From an uncultured Pelagibacteraceae bacterium (lineage in GTDB: Bacteria > Pseudomonadota > Alphaproteobacteria > Pelagibacterales > Pelagibacteraceae), in the NCBI GenBank assembly GCA_902560805.1, contig CACENW010000002.1, forward strand, positions 132,128-196,127: a stretch of 64,000 nt of DNA. The letters are read 5' to 3'. How positions within the stretch are numbered: position 1 is the first letter of the stretch; every line of letters starts with the position of its first letter. Shown here in pieces: positions 44,336 to 53,817 of the stretch. The notes below the pieces were generated by a model. That model did no database searches. It was given only the letters and a program-made list of their open reading frames with translations, and was not told where the DNA came from. The position numbers and the translations under genes are program-made.

Positions 44336-44722
44336 TTAACTTATATAAATAGGGTTAATCAAATTTTTTTTAATTTTAAATTTATCGCACAAATAAGGAA
44401 TATTTTCATATTTTACATCTTTTTCACCTTTAAAATCCTCTAAGCTGTAGCAATAATAATCAATATTTTTTGCTAATTTTAGAGCCTTTACAACAGAAAT
44501 AGAATTTCTAATCCCTGCAAAACTTCCAGGACCTCTGTTAATGTATATTTTGTTAATATCCTTCAATTTAAATTTATTTAATTCTAAAAATTCTTTTAAT
44601 ATCAAAGTTAATTTTTCATAATTTATTTTAGTATTCTCATGAGTAATATTGTAAATATGACCATTAGCTATGATTATTAAAAAAATTTTATCTCCAGCTA
44701 CATCAATTATAAGTTTATTCAT
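44336..44722 (-). CDS. tsaB: TsaB-like protein, short form
   Basis: 128 residues from ATG at 44722. The N-terminal ASKHA-fold motif MNKLIIDVAGDKIFLIII and the conserved NRGPGSFAGIRNSISVVKALKLA are those of TsaB, the scaffold protein for TsaD in tRNA t6A synthesis. Typical TsaB is near 210-230 residues; the C-terminal half is missing here. The start overlaps the divergent deacetylase gene by 53 bases. A longer frame to 44773 adds unrelated residues. Confidence 0.8.
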   Translation of the reverse strand: MNKLIIDVAGDKIFLIIIANGHIYNITHENTKINYEKLTLILKEFLELNKFKLKDINKIYINRGPGSFAGIRNSISVVKALKLAKNIDYYCYSLEDFKGEKDVKYENIPYLCDKFKIKKNLINPIYIS

Positions 44723-45731
44723 TTTATCATTGTTTTTTAGTTTTAGTTCTAAATCAGATGAAAATAATATCAAATTTTATTCAGAAGATAATGGGATTTT
44801 ATCAATAATGTATCATCGTTTTAACGAATATAAATACCCGTCAACTAATATCGATATGGAGGTATTTAAGAAACACTTAGAAATTGTTAAAAATTCTAAA
44901 TATAATTTTATTAGTCCTAATGAATTTGATTCAAAATTTAAAACTTCAAAATCAGAAAAAGAAATTTTGATAACAATTGATGATGCATTTGAATCATTTT
45001 ACAATGAAGCTTGGCCACATTTGAGAGATAACAAAATTCCATTTATACTTTTTGTTTCAACAGAACCAGTGGGAAACAAAGGTTACATGACCTGGGATCA
45101 GATTAGAGAAATTGATGCAGTAGACTTTTCTTTAATTGGACATCATTCACATAGCCACGAATACCTAATAGAAGAAACTCAAGAAAATTTTATTTTAGAC
45201 ATTGAAACCGCAAACAAAATTTTTAAACAGGAGCTCAATTATGTTCCTGATCTATTCTCTTATCCATTTGGCGAATATTCTAAATTTATGAGAGATTATA
45301 TTTCTCAAAACTTTAAATACGCATTTGGTCAACATTCTGGGGTTATTGATCTTAATAAAAATAAATTTGAATTGCCGAGATTTCCAATAAATGAAAAATA
45401 TGGAGAGCTTAAAAGATTTAAATCTATAATTAATTACTATCCTTTGGAATATAAAAGTTTATCTCCGAGTGAAAAACAACTTACAATAAATGATAATCCA
45501 CCAAATTTTAAAGTTGAATTTTTTAAAGAACAAAAAAATTTAAATAATATTACTTGTTATTCCAACGAAGGAGATAGGTGGGATAAATCTAAAACTAATA
45601 TTTCTAATCAAATCTTAACTATTGAATTTAGAGAACCTTTTAAACCTAGAAGAGGTAGGGTAAACTGCTCTTTAAACGATAATGGTAAATGGAGATGGTT
45701 TGGAGTTCAATTTCCTATAAAGAAAAATTAA
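44670..45731 (+). CDS. Secreted polysaccharide deacetylase (NodB fold)
   Basis: 353 residues with a signal peptide (MIIKKILSPATSIISLFILS). NodB motifs: ILSIMYHRFNEY (start), ILITIDDAFESFYNEAWP (catalytic/metal Asp-Asp), IGHHSHSHEYL (metal His pair) and the later DLFSYPFGEYS. It probably deacetylates a cell-wall or capsular glycan in the periplasm. A C-terminal domain of about 110 residues follows. The ATG lies inside the tsaB start region on the opposite strand, an unusual 53-base divergent overlap. The stop interlocks with the Bax-like gene (TTAA). Confidence 0.87.
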   Translation: MIIKKILSPATSIISLFILSLFFSFSSKSDENNIKFYSEDNGILSIMYHRFNEYKYPSTNIDMEVFKKHLEIVKNSKYNFISPNEFDSKFKTSKSEKEILITIDDAFESFYNEAWPHLRDNKIPFILFVSTEPVGNKGYMTWDQIREIDAVDFSLIGHHSHSHEYLIEETQENFILDIETANKIFKQELNYVPDLFSYPFGEYSKFMRDYISQNFKYAFGQHSGVIDLNKNKFELPRFPINEKYGELKRFKSIINYYPLEYKSLSPSEKQLTINDNPPNFKVEFFKEQKNLNNITCYSNEGDRWDKSKTNISNQILTIEFREPFKPRRGRVNCSLNDNGKWRWFGVQFPIKKN

Positions 45732-46795
45732 ATCAAACTCTCTAAATCCTTACTAGATGGCAATAATCTTGCTTCATCAAAATCTTTTAATTTATTTTGA
45801 TTAATTATTTTTTGTAATACTTCAATGTACTGACTTCCAGTTTCTGCATATTTATCTAAATGTTTAGATAAAATTAAACTATCAAGTGGTTTATCAGCAC
45901 TTCTCAATTCACTTCTAGCTTTTCTTAGATTTATGTAGGATTTATGAGTATTTAAATTCCTTAAGTATGCTCTCACAGATAATTGTAAACTATTAAATTT
46001 CATTACTTTATGAGTCTCACCTTTCTCAGCCTCTTTAGGTTTTAAACCTTCACCTGACCATGTCCATTGACCAAATAAAGCATTTCCTTTTCTAGCAAAT
46101 CTTGAAGTTCCCCAACCTGTTTCTTTTGCTGCTTGTGCAATTGCTAACGAAGCTGGAATTTCATCCATTCTGACCTTTAAAGATGAAAAGTCGTTTTGCC
46201 TAACACCATATTGCTTAAATTTTTTCTCAAGCCATTTTTTTTCTATCTCAGTATTGCTACTTTTATTTAAAATCGTAAAAAGTCTTTTTCTATCTATTCT
46301 AATTTTAGTGTTTTCTTTAACAATCAATGGGAGAATTATTTTTATAAACATCTCCTTTTTTTTCTTTGAGCTTGAAATATTATTTATTTCGTTTGGAAGA
46401 AGTCCTATATCGATAGGTTTAACCAGCTTATTTTCTCTCACATCTTTTAAGTTGTAATTTACTTCCTTAAATAATGAATTAATTTCTGAGATTGTATACC
46501 TTACTAAATTAATTTCTGAATTATTTTCCTCTAAAATATCATAAAGTAAATCCATCTCATCTACTTCACCTGTGATATCTTCTTCTATTAAATTGTTTGT
46601 ATTGAGTTTTTTTAATAAAAGATGTTTAGAATTGTTAGTAAATTCTTTGTTATTAAAATTTTTTTCAGCAAAATTAATAAACATAGGATTTACATAAAAA
46701 AATGAAATTAAAAAAATTCCACTTAATATGAATCTAGAAATAGAATTTATACTTTTATTTTTGCTAAATTGGAATTTAATTAAATTTTTTTTCAT
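45728..46795 (-). CDS. Bax-like glucosaminidase-domain protein
   Basis: 355 residues. An N-terminal membrane anchor (SISRFILSGIFLISFFYVNP) is followed by a linker of about 160 residues and a lysozyme-fold glucosaminidase domain: IPASLAIAQAAKETGWGTSRFARKGNALFGQWTW (catalytic Glu in KETGWG) and MKFNSLQLSVRAYLRNLNTHKSY. This matches the Bax family, thought to trim peptidoglycan at the inner-membrane face. It lies 6 bases after nfu and is convergent with the deacetylase. Confidence 0.87.
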   Translation of the reverse strand: MKKNLIKFQFSKNKSINSISRFILSGIFLISFFYVNPMFINFAEKNFNNKEFTNNSKHLLLKKLNTNNLIEEDITGEVDEMDLLYDILEENNSEINLVRYTISEINSLFKEVNYNLKDVRENKLVKPIDIGLLPNEINNISSSKKKKEMFIKIILPLIVKENTKIRIDRKRLFTILNKSSNTEIEKKWLEKKFKQYGVRQNDFSSLKVRMDEIPASLAIAQAAKETGWGTSRFARKGNALFGQWTWSGEGLKPKEAEKGETHKVMKFNSLQLSVRAYLRNLNTHKSYINLRKARSELRSADKPLDSLILSKHLDKYAETGSQYIEVLQKIINQNKLKDFDEARLLPSSKDLESLI

Positions 46796-46801
46796 AAACT
46801 T

Positions 46802-47341
46802 TTATATTGCAACAACTTCTTTCACTTCTGGAAGATAGTGACATAGAAGATTTTGCACTCCTTGCTTTAAAGTCATTGTCGAACTTGGGCAGCCTGAACA
46901 ACTCCCTTGTAGTTGTACTTTTACTATTCCGTCTTTAAATTCTTTAAATTTTATATCTCCACCATCTTTCGCAACTGCAGGTCTTATTTTTTGATCTAAA
47001 ATTTTTACAATTTTTTCCTCAATTTCACTTAGATTATTATTTTTTTCTTCTTCATTTTCATCAATAACGTATTCTTTACCATCTAAATAAAAATCGTTTA
47101 TTAATGAAATAACAATATGTTTAATTTCGTCCCACTTAATTTGGTCATTTTTGTTTACTGAAATAAAATCCTGTCCTAAAAAAATTCCTTCAACCCCATT
47201 AACTGATAATATATTTCTGACCAAATCATTATTTATTTGATCCTTATTTGTGATTTCATAAGGACCACTATTTGATACTTTCTTCCCAGGGAGAAATTTC
47301 AAAGAATTAGGATTTGGTGTTATTTCAGTTTGTACGAACAT
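46802..47341 (-). CDS. NifU-like Fe-S cluster carrier (Nfu)
   Basis: 179 residues: an Nfu N-terminal domain (MFVQTEITPNPNSLKFLPGK) and a C-terminal NifU domain with the cluster-binding CxxC in LQGSCSGCPSSTMTLKQGVQ. This two-domain form is the alphaproteobacterial/mitochondrial NFU1 type, delivering [4Fe-4S] clusters to target enzymes. A dense set of Fe-S proteins is in this window. It is 56 bases downstream of trpS. Confidence 0.93.
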   Translation of the reverse strand: MFVQTEITPNPNSLKFLPGKKVSNSGPYEITNKDQINNDLVRNILSVNGVEGIFLGQDFISVNKNDQIKWDEIKHIVISLINDFYLDGKEYVIDENEEEKNNNLSEIEEKIVKILDQKIRPAVAKDGGDIKFKEFKDGIVKVQLQGSCSGCPSSTMTLKQGVQNLLCHYLPEVKEVVAI

Positions 47342-47397
47342 GTTCTAAATATATATAGAGCTTATTTCGAAAATTTAAACTTGATATTTAAATTATA

Positions 47398-48399
47398 TTA
47401 AAATCCGATTATTTCTTTAATTCTATCTATCTTTTTTGATGCAATTGAGTTTGCTTTTTCAACTCCTTCTAGAAGGATTTTGTCTAAATAAGATTGATCA
47501 TTTAAAAGTTTTTTTATTTCCAGAGAAATAGGTTCAATCTTTTTAACCAATAAATCCGAAAGTTGATTTTTAAATTCAGAAAAATTTTTACCTGAAAAAT
47601 TTTCGACTGTATTTTGTAAAGTTGAATTATTAAAGCTTGAGTATATTCCAAGAAGGTTTCTTGCTTCTAACCTCTCATTTAATTCTTCAACACTACTTGG
47701 CATAGGTAACGGATCAGTTTTTGCTTTTTTTATTTTATTTACAATTGTATCTCTATCATCTGTTAGATTAATTCTACTTAAATCTGATAATTCAGATTTA
47801 CTCATCTTTTTTGATCCATCTTTTAAACTCATTATTCTAGAAAATTCTTTTTGAATTAAAGGTTCAGGTACTTGCAAAAAGTTGTCTTGATCAAAATCGT
47901 TATTAAACTTGTGAGCAATATCTCTACATAGCTCAAGATGTTGTTTTTGATCATCACCAACAGGAACATGAGTTGCGTCGTATAAAAGAATATCTGCTGC
48001 CATTAAAACAGGATATGAGTACAGTCCAACGCTTGCCTTTTCTTTATCTTTACCTGCTTTTTCTTTGAATTGCGTCATTCTATTTAACCAACCCATTCGA
48101 GCTACACAGCTCAAAATCCAAGCTCCCTCAGAATGAGCTGCTACACCAGATTGATTAAAAATAATGCTTTTTTTAGGATCAATTCCACTTGCTATAAAAG
48201 TAGCAACAGTCTCTCGAATATTATTTTTTAACTCTTTTGGAGCTTGTTTGACTGTAATAGCGTGGAGATCGACTACACAGAATATACAATCATTCTCAAC
48301 GTCATTATTAAGGTCTACAAAATTTTTAATTGCACCTAAATAATTGCCCAAGTGAAGATTACCAGTTGGTTGAACACCAGAAAATATTTTTTTACCCAT
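47398..48399 (-). CDS. trpS: Tryptophanyl-tRNA synthetase
   Basis: 333 residues, class Ib aminoacyl-tRNA synthetase. The HIGH equivalent is [20 protein letters not shown] is in [12 protein letters not shown]; and [25 protein letters not shown] is conserved. It charges tRNA-Trp. It follows murJ by 4 bases. Confidence 0.96.
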   Translation of the reverse strand: MGKKIFSGVQPTGNLHLGNYLGAIKNFVDLNNDVENDCIFCVVDLHAITVKQAPKELKNNIRETVATFIASGIDPKKSIIFNQSGVAAHSEGAWILSCVARMGWLNRMTQFKEKAGKDKEKASVGLYSYPVLMAADILLYDATHVPVGDDQKQHLELCRDIAHKFNNDFDQDNFLQVPEPLIQKEFSRIMSLKDGSKKMSKSELSDLSRINLTDDRDTIVNKIKKAKTDPLPMPSSVEELNERLEARNLLGIYSSFNNSTLQNTVENFSGKNFSEFKNQLSDLLVKKIEPISLEIKKLLNDQSYLDKILLEGVEKANSIASKKIDRIKEIIGF

Positions 48400-48403
48400 A
48401 TCT

Positions 48404-49933
48404 TTAATATTTTAATTTAATATCACTAATTTTAAAAGCTTTGATCAAATAACTAATAAATATGTAAAAGAATAGTGCAAATAATACACTTAAGATTAAA
48501 TAAATTGATTTAAAGCTATTATAAAATGAAAGTTGATTTTCAAAAAAGTTTAATAAAAAGTTAAAAAATAATCCCATTAAAATTGATGCAAAAATTATTT
48601 TGAAGAAATTTAAAATAAAATTATTTTTAAAATAAAACAAATTTTTATTTTTCAAATATATAAAAAGTACTACAGCGTTGAACCAAGATGAAATTGAAGT
48701 TGCAATGGGAATTATAATAAATCCTATTTTGTTAAAATAATAAATACTAATCAAAATATTTAAAAGAACCGAAATAAAAGAAATATAAAATGGTATTTTT
48801 GTATTATGATTAGCAAATAAAAAACTTGAAAAAACTTTTATCAAAGCGAAAGCGGGCAAACCTAAAGCAAAATAAAATAAAGCAAGACTTGTGTTATCAA
48901 CAGATTCTTTGTTAAAATTACCATAACCAAATAAGGCTGAAATTATTTTTTCTGAACCAATCACTAAAGCTATTGTTGCTGGAATACTTAAAAATAAACT
49001 TAACTCTAAAGCTTTATTTTGAATAAGAGAAATTTTTTCTTTGTTTCTAGAATCTACAAACCTTGAAAGTTGTGGAAGAATGACAATACCGATAGCAATG
49101 CCGGCTATCGCTAGGTTGATTTGATAAATTCTATCTGCATAATAAAGATATGATACTGCACTAGCTTGAAACGAGGCAATAATTGTTCCAACCAAAATAT
49201 TAATTTGAGTTACGCCAGATGAAAAAATACTCGGTAAAAGTTTTTTAAAAAAAAACTTTACTTTTTCATCAGCTCCTAAATTAAAATTAAATTTTAATAA
49301 AAAAAATTTTTTAACAAAATGATATAAAAAAATTAATTGTAAAAATCCTGCAAAAGATACACCATAAGATAAATAGTATACAAGCTCATCTCCTAATGCT
49401 TTAGAAAAAAATAAAACAATTATTAAAATAATATTTAAAAGAATTGGTGCTGCTGAAGCTGCGGCAAATTTATTATGAGAATTTAATATTGCAGAAAAAA
49501 AAGATGCCAAACTAACAAATATTAAAAAAGGGAAAGTGATCCTTGTTAGACTAATAGCTAAATCCATTTTTTCTAGATCATCTACAAAACCTGGAGCAAT
49601 AATTGATACAAATCCGGGCATAAAGATTTGAACAACTATTGTTAAAATTAAGAGACCTAAAAATAAAAGATTAAAAATATTATTTGCAAATTTATTTGCA
49701 GATTTTTCTCCTTTATTCATTTCAGATGTATAGCTAGGTACAAAGGCTGCATTGAAAGTTCCTTCTGAAAATAATCTTCTGAATGTATTTGGAATTCTAA
49801 ATGCTACAAAAAAAGCATCAGCCAACAAACCTGTTCCAAGAAATATTGCTATTAAAATGTCTCTTATATATCCAAGCAATCTGCTAATGATGGTATAAAA
49901 GCCAAATGTGCCTGTTGACTTAATTAAGTTCAT
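48404..49933 (-). CDS. murJ: Lipid II flippase MurJ
   Basis: 509 residues with about 14 membrane helices of the MATE/MOP fold. The start [23 protein letters not shown] and [31 protein letters not shown] are typical of MurJ/MviN, the latter with conserved Arg residues lining the cavity. It moves lipid-linked peptidoglycan precursor across the inner membrane. It is divergent from the malic enzyme gene (118-base gap). Confidence 0.95.
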   Translation of the reverse strand: MNLIKSTGTFGFYTIISRLLGYIRDILIAIFLGTGLLADAFFVAFRIPNTFRRLFSEGTFNAAFVPSYTSEMNKGEKSANKFANNIFNLLFLGLLILTIVVQIFMPGFVSIIAPGFVDDLEKMDLAISLTRITFPFLIFVSLASFFSAILNSHNKFAAASAAPILLNIILIIVLFFSKALGDELVYYLSYGVSFAGFLQLIFLYHFVKKFFLLKFNFNLGADEKVKFFFKKLLPSIFSSGVTQINILVGTIIASFQASAVSYLYYADRIYQINLAIAGIAIGIVILPQLSRFVDSRNKEKISLIQNKALELSLFLSIPATIALVIGSEKIISALFGYGNFNKESVDNTSLALFYFALGLPAFALIKVFSSFLFANHNTKIPFYISFISVLLNILISIYYFNKIGFIIIPIATSISSWFNAVVLFIYLKNKNLFYFKNNFILNFFKIIFASILMGLFFNFLLNFFENQLSFYNSFKSIYLILSVLFALFFYIFISYLIKAFKISDIKLKY

Positions 49934-50051
49934 AAATCATATTAGTCTTAATTTTACCCTAATTGTATACTTATTATAAGAATATATAGATCAAATATTC
50001 CAAATAATAAAAAATATAGAATAGATAAAATTTATATTCAGTTTAATAAAA

Positions 50052-52337
50052 ATGAAAAAGACAAAGATTGATCATTATACAGATAAAGAAGCTTTAGATT
50101 TTCATAAAGATAAAAAACCTGGAAAGATCGAAATAATTTCTTCAAAGAACATGACTACTAAAAGAGACCTAGCGCTTGCTTATTCTCCTGGAGTTGCTGC
50201 CCCAGTTAAAAAAATAAGTGAGGATCCAGAAGCAGCCTATGATTATACGAGTAAAGGAAATTTAGTAGCAGTAATTAGTAATGGTTCTGCAATTTTAGGA
50301 TTGGGCAACTTGGGAGCATTAGCATCTAAACCAGTAATGGAAGGAAAAGCAGTTCTATTTAAAAGGTTTGCAGATATAGATTCAATTGATTTGGAAATAG
50401 ATTGTAAAGATGCTGAAGAAATTATCAATTCAATTAAAAACTTTGCTCCAAGTTTTGGAGGAATAAATTTAGAAGATATAGCTGCACCAGATTGTTTTAT
50501 CATAGAGCAAAAACTAAAAGAAATTCTAGATATACCAGTATTTCATGATGATCAACATGGAACAGCAATTATTACTACAGCTGCTTTATTGAATGCGCTC
50601 GATATAAATGGGAAATCAATTCAAGATATAAAAGTCATTGTTAATGGTGCTGGTGCATCTGCTCAGGCATGTACAGAGTTATTCATTAACTCAGGTGTTA
50701 AATCTGAAAATATAATAATGCTAGATCGCAAAGGTGTGATTTTTAAAGGAAGAACGAAGGGTATTGATCAATGGAAATCAAGATTTGCAATTAATACGAA
50801 TTTGAGAACTTTGAGCGATGCAATTAAAGGGGCCGATGTTTTCTTAGGATTATCTTCAAAAGGTGTTTTAAAAAAAGATATGGTTGAAAGCATGTCTAAA
50901 AATCCAATTATATTTGCATGTGCAAATCCTGATCCAGAAATTACACCAGAAGAAATAAATGAAGTAAGAAATGATGCAATTATTGCAACTGGAAGATCAG
51001 ATTATCCTAATCAGGTAAACAATTTAATTGGATTTCCTTACATATTCAGAGGTGCACTTGATGTAAGATCAAAAACAATTAATGAAGAAATGAAAGTTGC
51101 TGCTGCTGAAGCTATAGCCAAACTTGCTAGAGAAGATGTACCAGATGAAGTTGTGGCAGCCATGGGTGGTGAAAGACCTCATTATGGAAAAGATTACATA
51201 ATCCCATCAACTTTTGATCCAAGATTAATCAGTGTAATTCCAGCAGCAGTAGCTAAAGCTGCTATAGAAAGTGGAGTTGCTAGAAAAAAAATTGACAATT
51301 TTGAAAGCTACAAAGAACAACTTAAACAAAGGCTAGATCCTACAGTTACAATTATGCAAGGTATAAACTCTTTTATTAAAAAAAATCAAAAAAGAATTGT
51401 TTTTGCTGATGGTGAAGATGAAAATACTTTAAAAGCTGCAATAGCATTTAAAAATTCAAAACTTGGTATTCCAATTTTAGTTGGTAAAGAAAGTAAAATC
51501 AAAGAACAGATTAAAAATATTGGTTACAGTGAAAATTTTGATATTGAGATTACTAATTCAAAAGACGAGGAAAAAAGAAAAAAATACGTAAATCATCTAT
51601 TCAAAAAACTTCAAAGAGAGCAAGGTTTATTAGAACGTGATTGTGATAGAATGGTCAGAAACGATAGGGTTGTTTGGGCTACGAGCATGGTTGCTTGTGG
51701 AGACGCAGATGGTGCTGTTACTGGAAATACTAGACGCTTTGGAGCATCTCTTGAAAAAATAAAACAAGTAGTTGATGTAAGAAAAGGTGAAATCATGTTT
51801 GGACTAAATATGGTCGTTAACAAAGGAAAAACAATTTTTATTGCAGATACAAGTGTTCATGAATACCCAACATCTGAAGAGATGGCTGAAATTGCAATTT
51901 CAGCTGCAAGAGTAGTTAGACTTTTTGGAATTGATCCAAAAATTGCATTTGTTTCACACTCTACATTTGGACAACCTTTGACAAGTAGAACAAAACACAT
52001 TCGTTTGGCAGTAGATATTTTAAAAGACAAACAAGTTAATTTTGAATTTGATGGTGATATGCAGCCAGATGTTGCTTTAAATTCTGATTATGAAGAACTT
52101 TATCCTTTCGCAAAAATAGTGGGTAAAGCCAATATTTTGATAATGCCAGGACAACACAGTGCTGCAATATCTTATAAATTAATGAAAACTTTTGGTGATA
52201 CAAAAGTTATAGGTCCTTTATTAATTGGGCTTGGATTGCCAATTGAGATTGCTCCGCTTAGATCTTCAACATCTGAAATTATTAATTTAGCCTCAATAGC
52301 AGCTTATTCATCACAGGTTATTGAATATAAAAGTTGA
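50052..52337 (+). CDS. maeB: NADP-type malic enzyme with phosphotransacetylase-like C-terminal domain
   Basis: 761 residues. Malic enzyme part (about 1-430): ALAYSPGVAAPVKKIS, NGSAILGLGNLGALASKPVMEGK, PVFHDDQHGTAII, nucleotide-binding VNGAGASAQAC. The C-terminal part (about 430-761) resembles phosphotransacetylase (ADGEDENTLKAA, FVSHSTFGQP) but in MaeB enzymes is regulatory, binding acetyl-CoA. It decarboxylates malate to pyruvate for NADPH. It ends flush with the convergent BON gene. Confidence 0.95.
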   Translation: MKKTKIDHYTDKEALDFHKDKKPGKIEIISSKNMTTKRDLALAYSPGVAAPVKKISEDPEAAYDYTSKGNLVAVISNGSAILGLGNLGALASKPVMEGKAVLFKRFADIDSIDLEIDCKDAEEIINSIKNFAPSFGGINLEDIAAPDCFIIEQKLKEILDIPVFHDDQHGTAIITTAALLNALDINGKSIQDIKVIVNGAGASAQACTELFINSGVKSENIIMLDRKGVIFKGRTKGIDQWKSRFAINTNLRTLSDAIKGADVFLGLSSKGVLKKDMVESMSKNPIIFACANPDPEITPEEINEVRNDAIIATGRSDYPNQVNNLIGFPYIFRGALDVRSKTINEEMKVAAAEAIAKLAREDVPDEVVAAMGGERPHYGKDYIIPSTFDPRLISVIPAAVAKAAIESGVARKKIDNFESYKEQLKQRLDPTVTIMQGINSFIKKNQKRIVFADGEDENTLKAAIAFKNSKLGIPILVGKESKIKEQIKNIGYSENFDIEITNSKDEEKRKKYVNHLFKKLQREQGLLERDCDRMVRNDRVVWATSMVACGDADGAVTGNTRRFGASLEKIKQVVDVRKGEIMFGLNMVVNKGKTIFIADTSVHEYPTSEEMAEIAISAARVVRLFGIDPKIAFVSHSTFGQPLTSRTKHIRLAVDILKDKQVNFEFDGDMQPDVALNSDYEELYPFAKIVGKANILIMPGQHSAAISYKLMKTFGDTKVIGPLLIGLGLPIEIAPLRSSTSEIINLASIAAYSSQVIEYKS

Positions 52338-52934
52338 TTAATTTTTTTGAATTCTCAAATCCTCAAGTAATAAAATACTTGCAACAACATCTTCGACATC
52401 TAGAATTTCTTTAGCTTCGCTAATAACCATTTCTTTTTCTTCATCAGTCAAAGCTATTCCATAAACATAAATTTTCTTTTTATAGGTATCTATTTGATAA
52501 TTTGTTGCTTTAATATTTTTGTTTACTATCAAGGCTGTTCTTAATTGAGAAGTGATAAGTATATCTTTAGCTGATTGCTTAAAGTTAAATTCTTCTTTTA
52601 TTTTAATATCATTTCTTACAGATCTTGTGCCTTTAGTTTCCCAAGCAATTTTAGTAATTTTTAATTTTTCCTCCGGTTCATCTACTTTTCCAGTTATAAA
52701 AATTCGTCCATCTAAAACTTTTGTCTTCACCTTTAGAAAGTGTTTTTTATCCAAAGCAAGTATTTTAGTAGAAATAGTTTTTTGCATAATAGAATCATCT
52801 ATTTGAGTTCCAACAGTTCTTGGATCCATTGCAACTGATACACCAGTTCCGAATAAACCAGATGAACCAACTCCTGCCGCACAACCACTCAAGATAACTG
52901 ATAAAAAAATAACTATTAAATTTTTAATTTTCAT
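52338..52934 (-). CDS. BON-domain lipoprotein (DolP/OsmY-like)
   Basis: 198 residues. The lipoprotein signal is MKIKNLIVIFLSVILSGCAA (lipobox LSGC). Two BON domains follow (KVKTKVLDGRIFITGKVDEP; AIVNKNIKATNYQIDTYKKKIYVYGIA). DolP-type proteins sit in the outer membrane and help its integrity. In many proteobacteria it shares a locus with rsmI and lpoA, as here. It overlaps rsmI by 11 bases. Confidence 0.88.
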   Translation of the reverse strand: MKIKNLIVIFLSVILSGCAAGVGSSGLFGTGVSVAMDPRTVGTQIDDSIMQKTISTKILALDKKHFLKVKTKVLDGRIFITGKVDEPEEKLKITKIAWETKGTRSVRNDIKIKEEFNFKQSAKDILITSQLRTALIVNKNIKATNYQIDTYKKKIYVYGIALTDEEKEMVISEAKEILDVEDVVASILLLEDLRIQKN

Positions 52935-53784
52935 TTTTTAGTTTTAAGCAAAAATTATAAACTAGTTTTTTTGGAACATTTCTCTCACTACTAATTAAAT
53001 CTGTAATTTCTTTTGTACTTAATTTGTTAATCATTTTTTTAATCAGATTAATATCTGATTCACTTAGCTTTTGTGAAGTATTTTCTTCTTTTTTTTCAGA
53101 AATTACTATTGTTAATTCGCCTTTTAATTCATTATTAAATAATTCTAATTCATCAATATTTTTTCTAATATATTCCTCATATAGTTTAGATATCTCCTTA
53201 CAAAACACTACTTTTCTTCCAGCAAAAAATTTTTTAAATCCTGGAATAATTTTATTTATTTTTTTTGATGATGAGAAGAAAACTAAACTGTGATTAAAAT
53301 TTGAAAGTTTTTTCAATTGATCTTCAATTTGATTTTTTTTTTCTGGTAAAAAACCGTAAAATAAAAATTTATCAGAAAATCCACTTGCAGCTACAGCAGT
53401 TGTAACTGCTGATGGTCCAGGTATTGAAAATATATTAAGATTATTTTTGATACATTCATTTACTAAAATTAATCCTGGATCAGAGATACTTGGAGTTCCT
53501 GCATCGGATATAAGTGAAATTAATTTACCAGATTTTAAATATTCAATTATCTTTAAAGTATTTTTTTTTTCATTAAATTTATGATTTGAAATCAATTTTG
53601 ATTTAATTTGATATTTGTCTAATAAATTTTTAGACACACGTGTATCCTCACAAAGTATATAATCTGATTTTTCCAGAACCTCTAATGATCTAAATGATAT
53701 ATCTTTTAAATTACCTATTGGTGTTGCTACTAAATAAAGCCCATTTTTATAATCATTTGATTTAAATTGTGGTTTTGTGATCAT
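52924..53784 (-). CDS. rsmI: 16S rRNA (cytidine1402-2'-O)-methyltransferase RsmI
   Basis: 286 residues of the tetrapyrrole-methylase fold. LYLVATPIGNLKDISFRSLEVL, CEDTRVSKNLLDKY, SLISDAGTPSISDPGLIL and IPGPSAVTTAVAASG are typical. With RsmH it methylates C1402 in the ribosomal P site. It is divergent from the LpoA-like gene; yraN, common at this locus, is not present. Confidence 0.95.
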   Translation of the reverse strand: MITKPQFKSNDYKNGLYLVATPIGNLKDISFRSLEVLEKSDYILCEDTRVSKNLLDKYQIKSKLISNHKFNEKKNTLKIIEYLKSGKLISLISDAGTPSISDPGLILVNECIKNNLNIFSIPGPSAVTTAVAASGFSDKFLFYGFLPEKKNQIEDQLKKLSNFNHSLVFFSSSKKINKIIPGFKKFFAGRKVVFCKEISKLYEEYIRKNIDELELFNNELKGELTIVISEKKEENTSQKLSESDINLIKKMINKLSTKEITDLISSERNVPKKLVYNFCLKLKNEN

Positions 53785-53817
53785 AATTCAGCTTAAAAAT
53801 TATATAATAACATCAAA

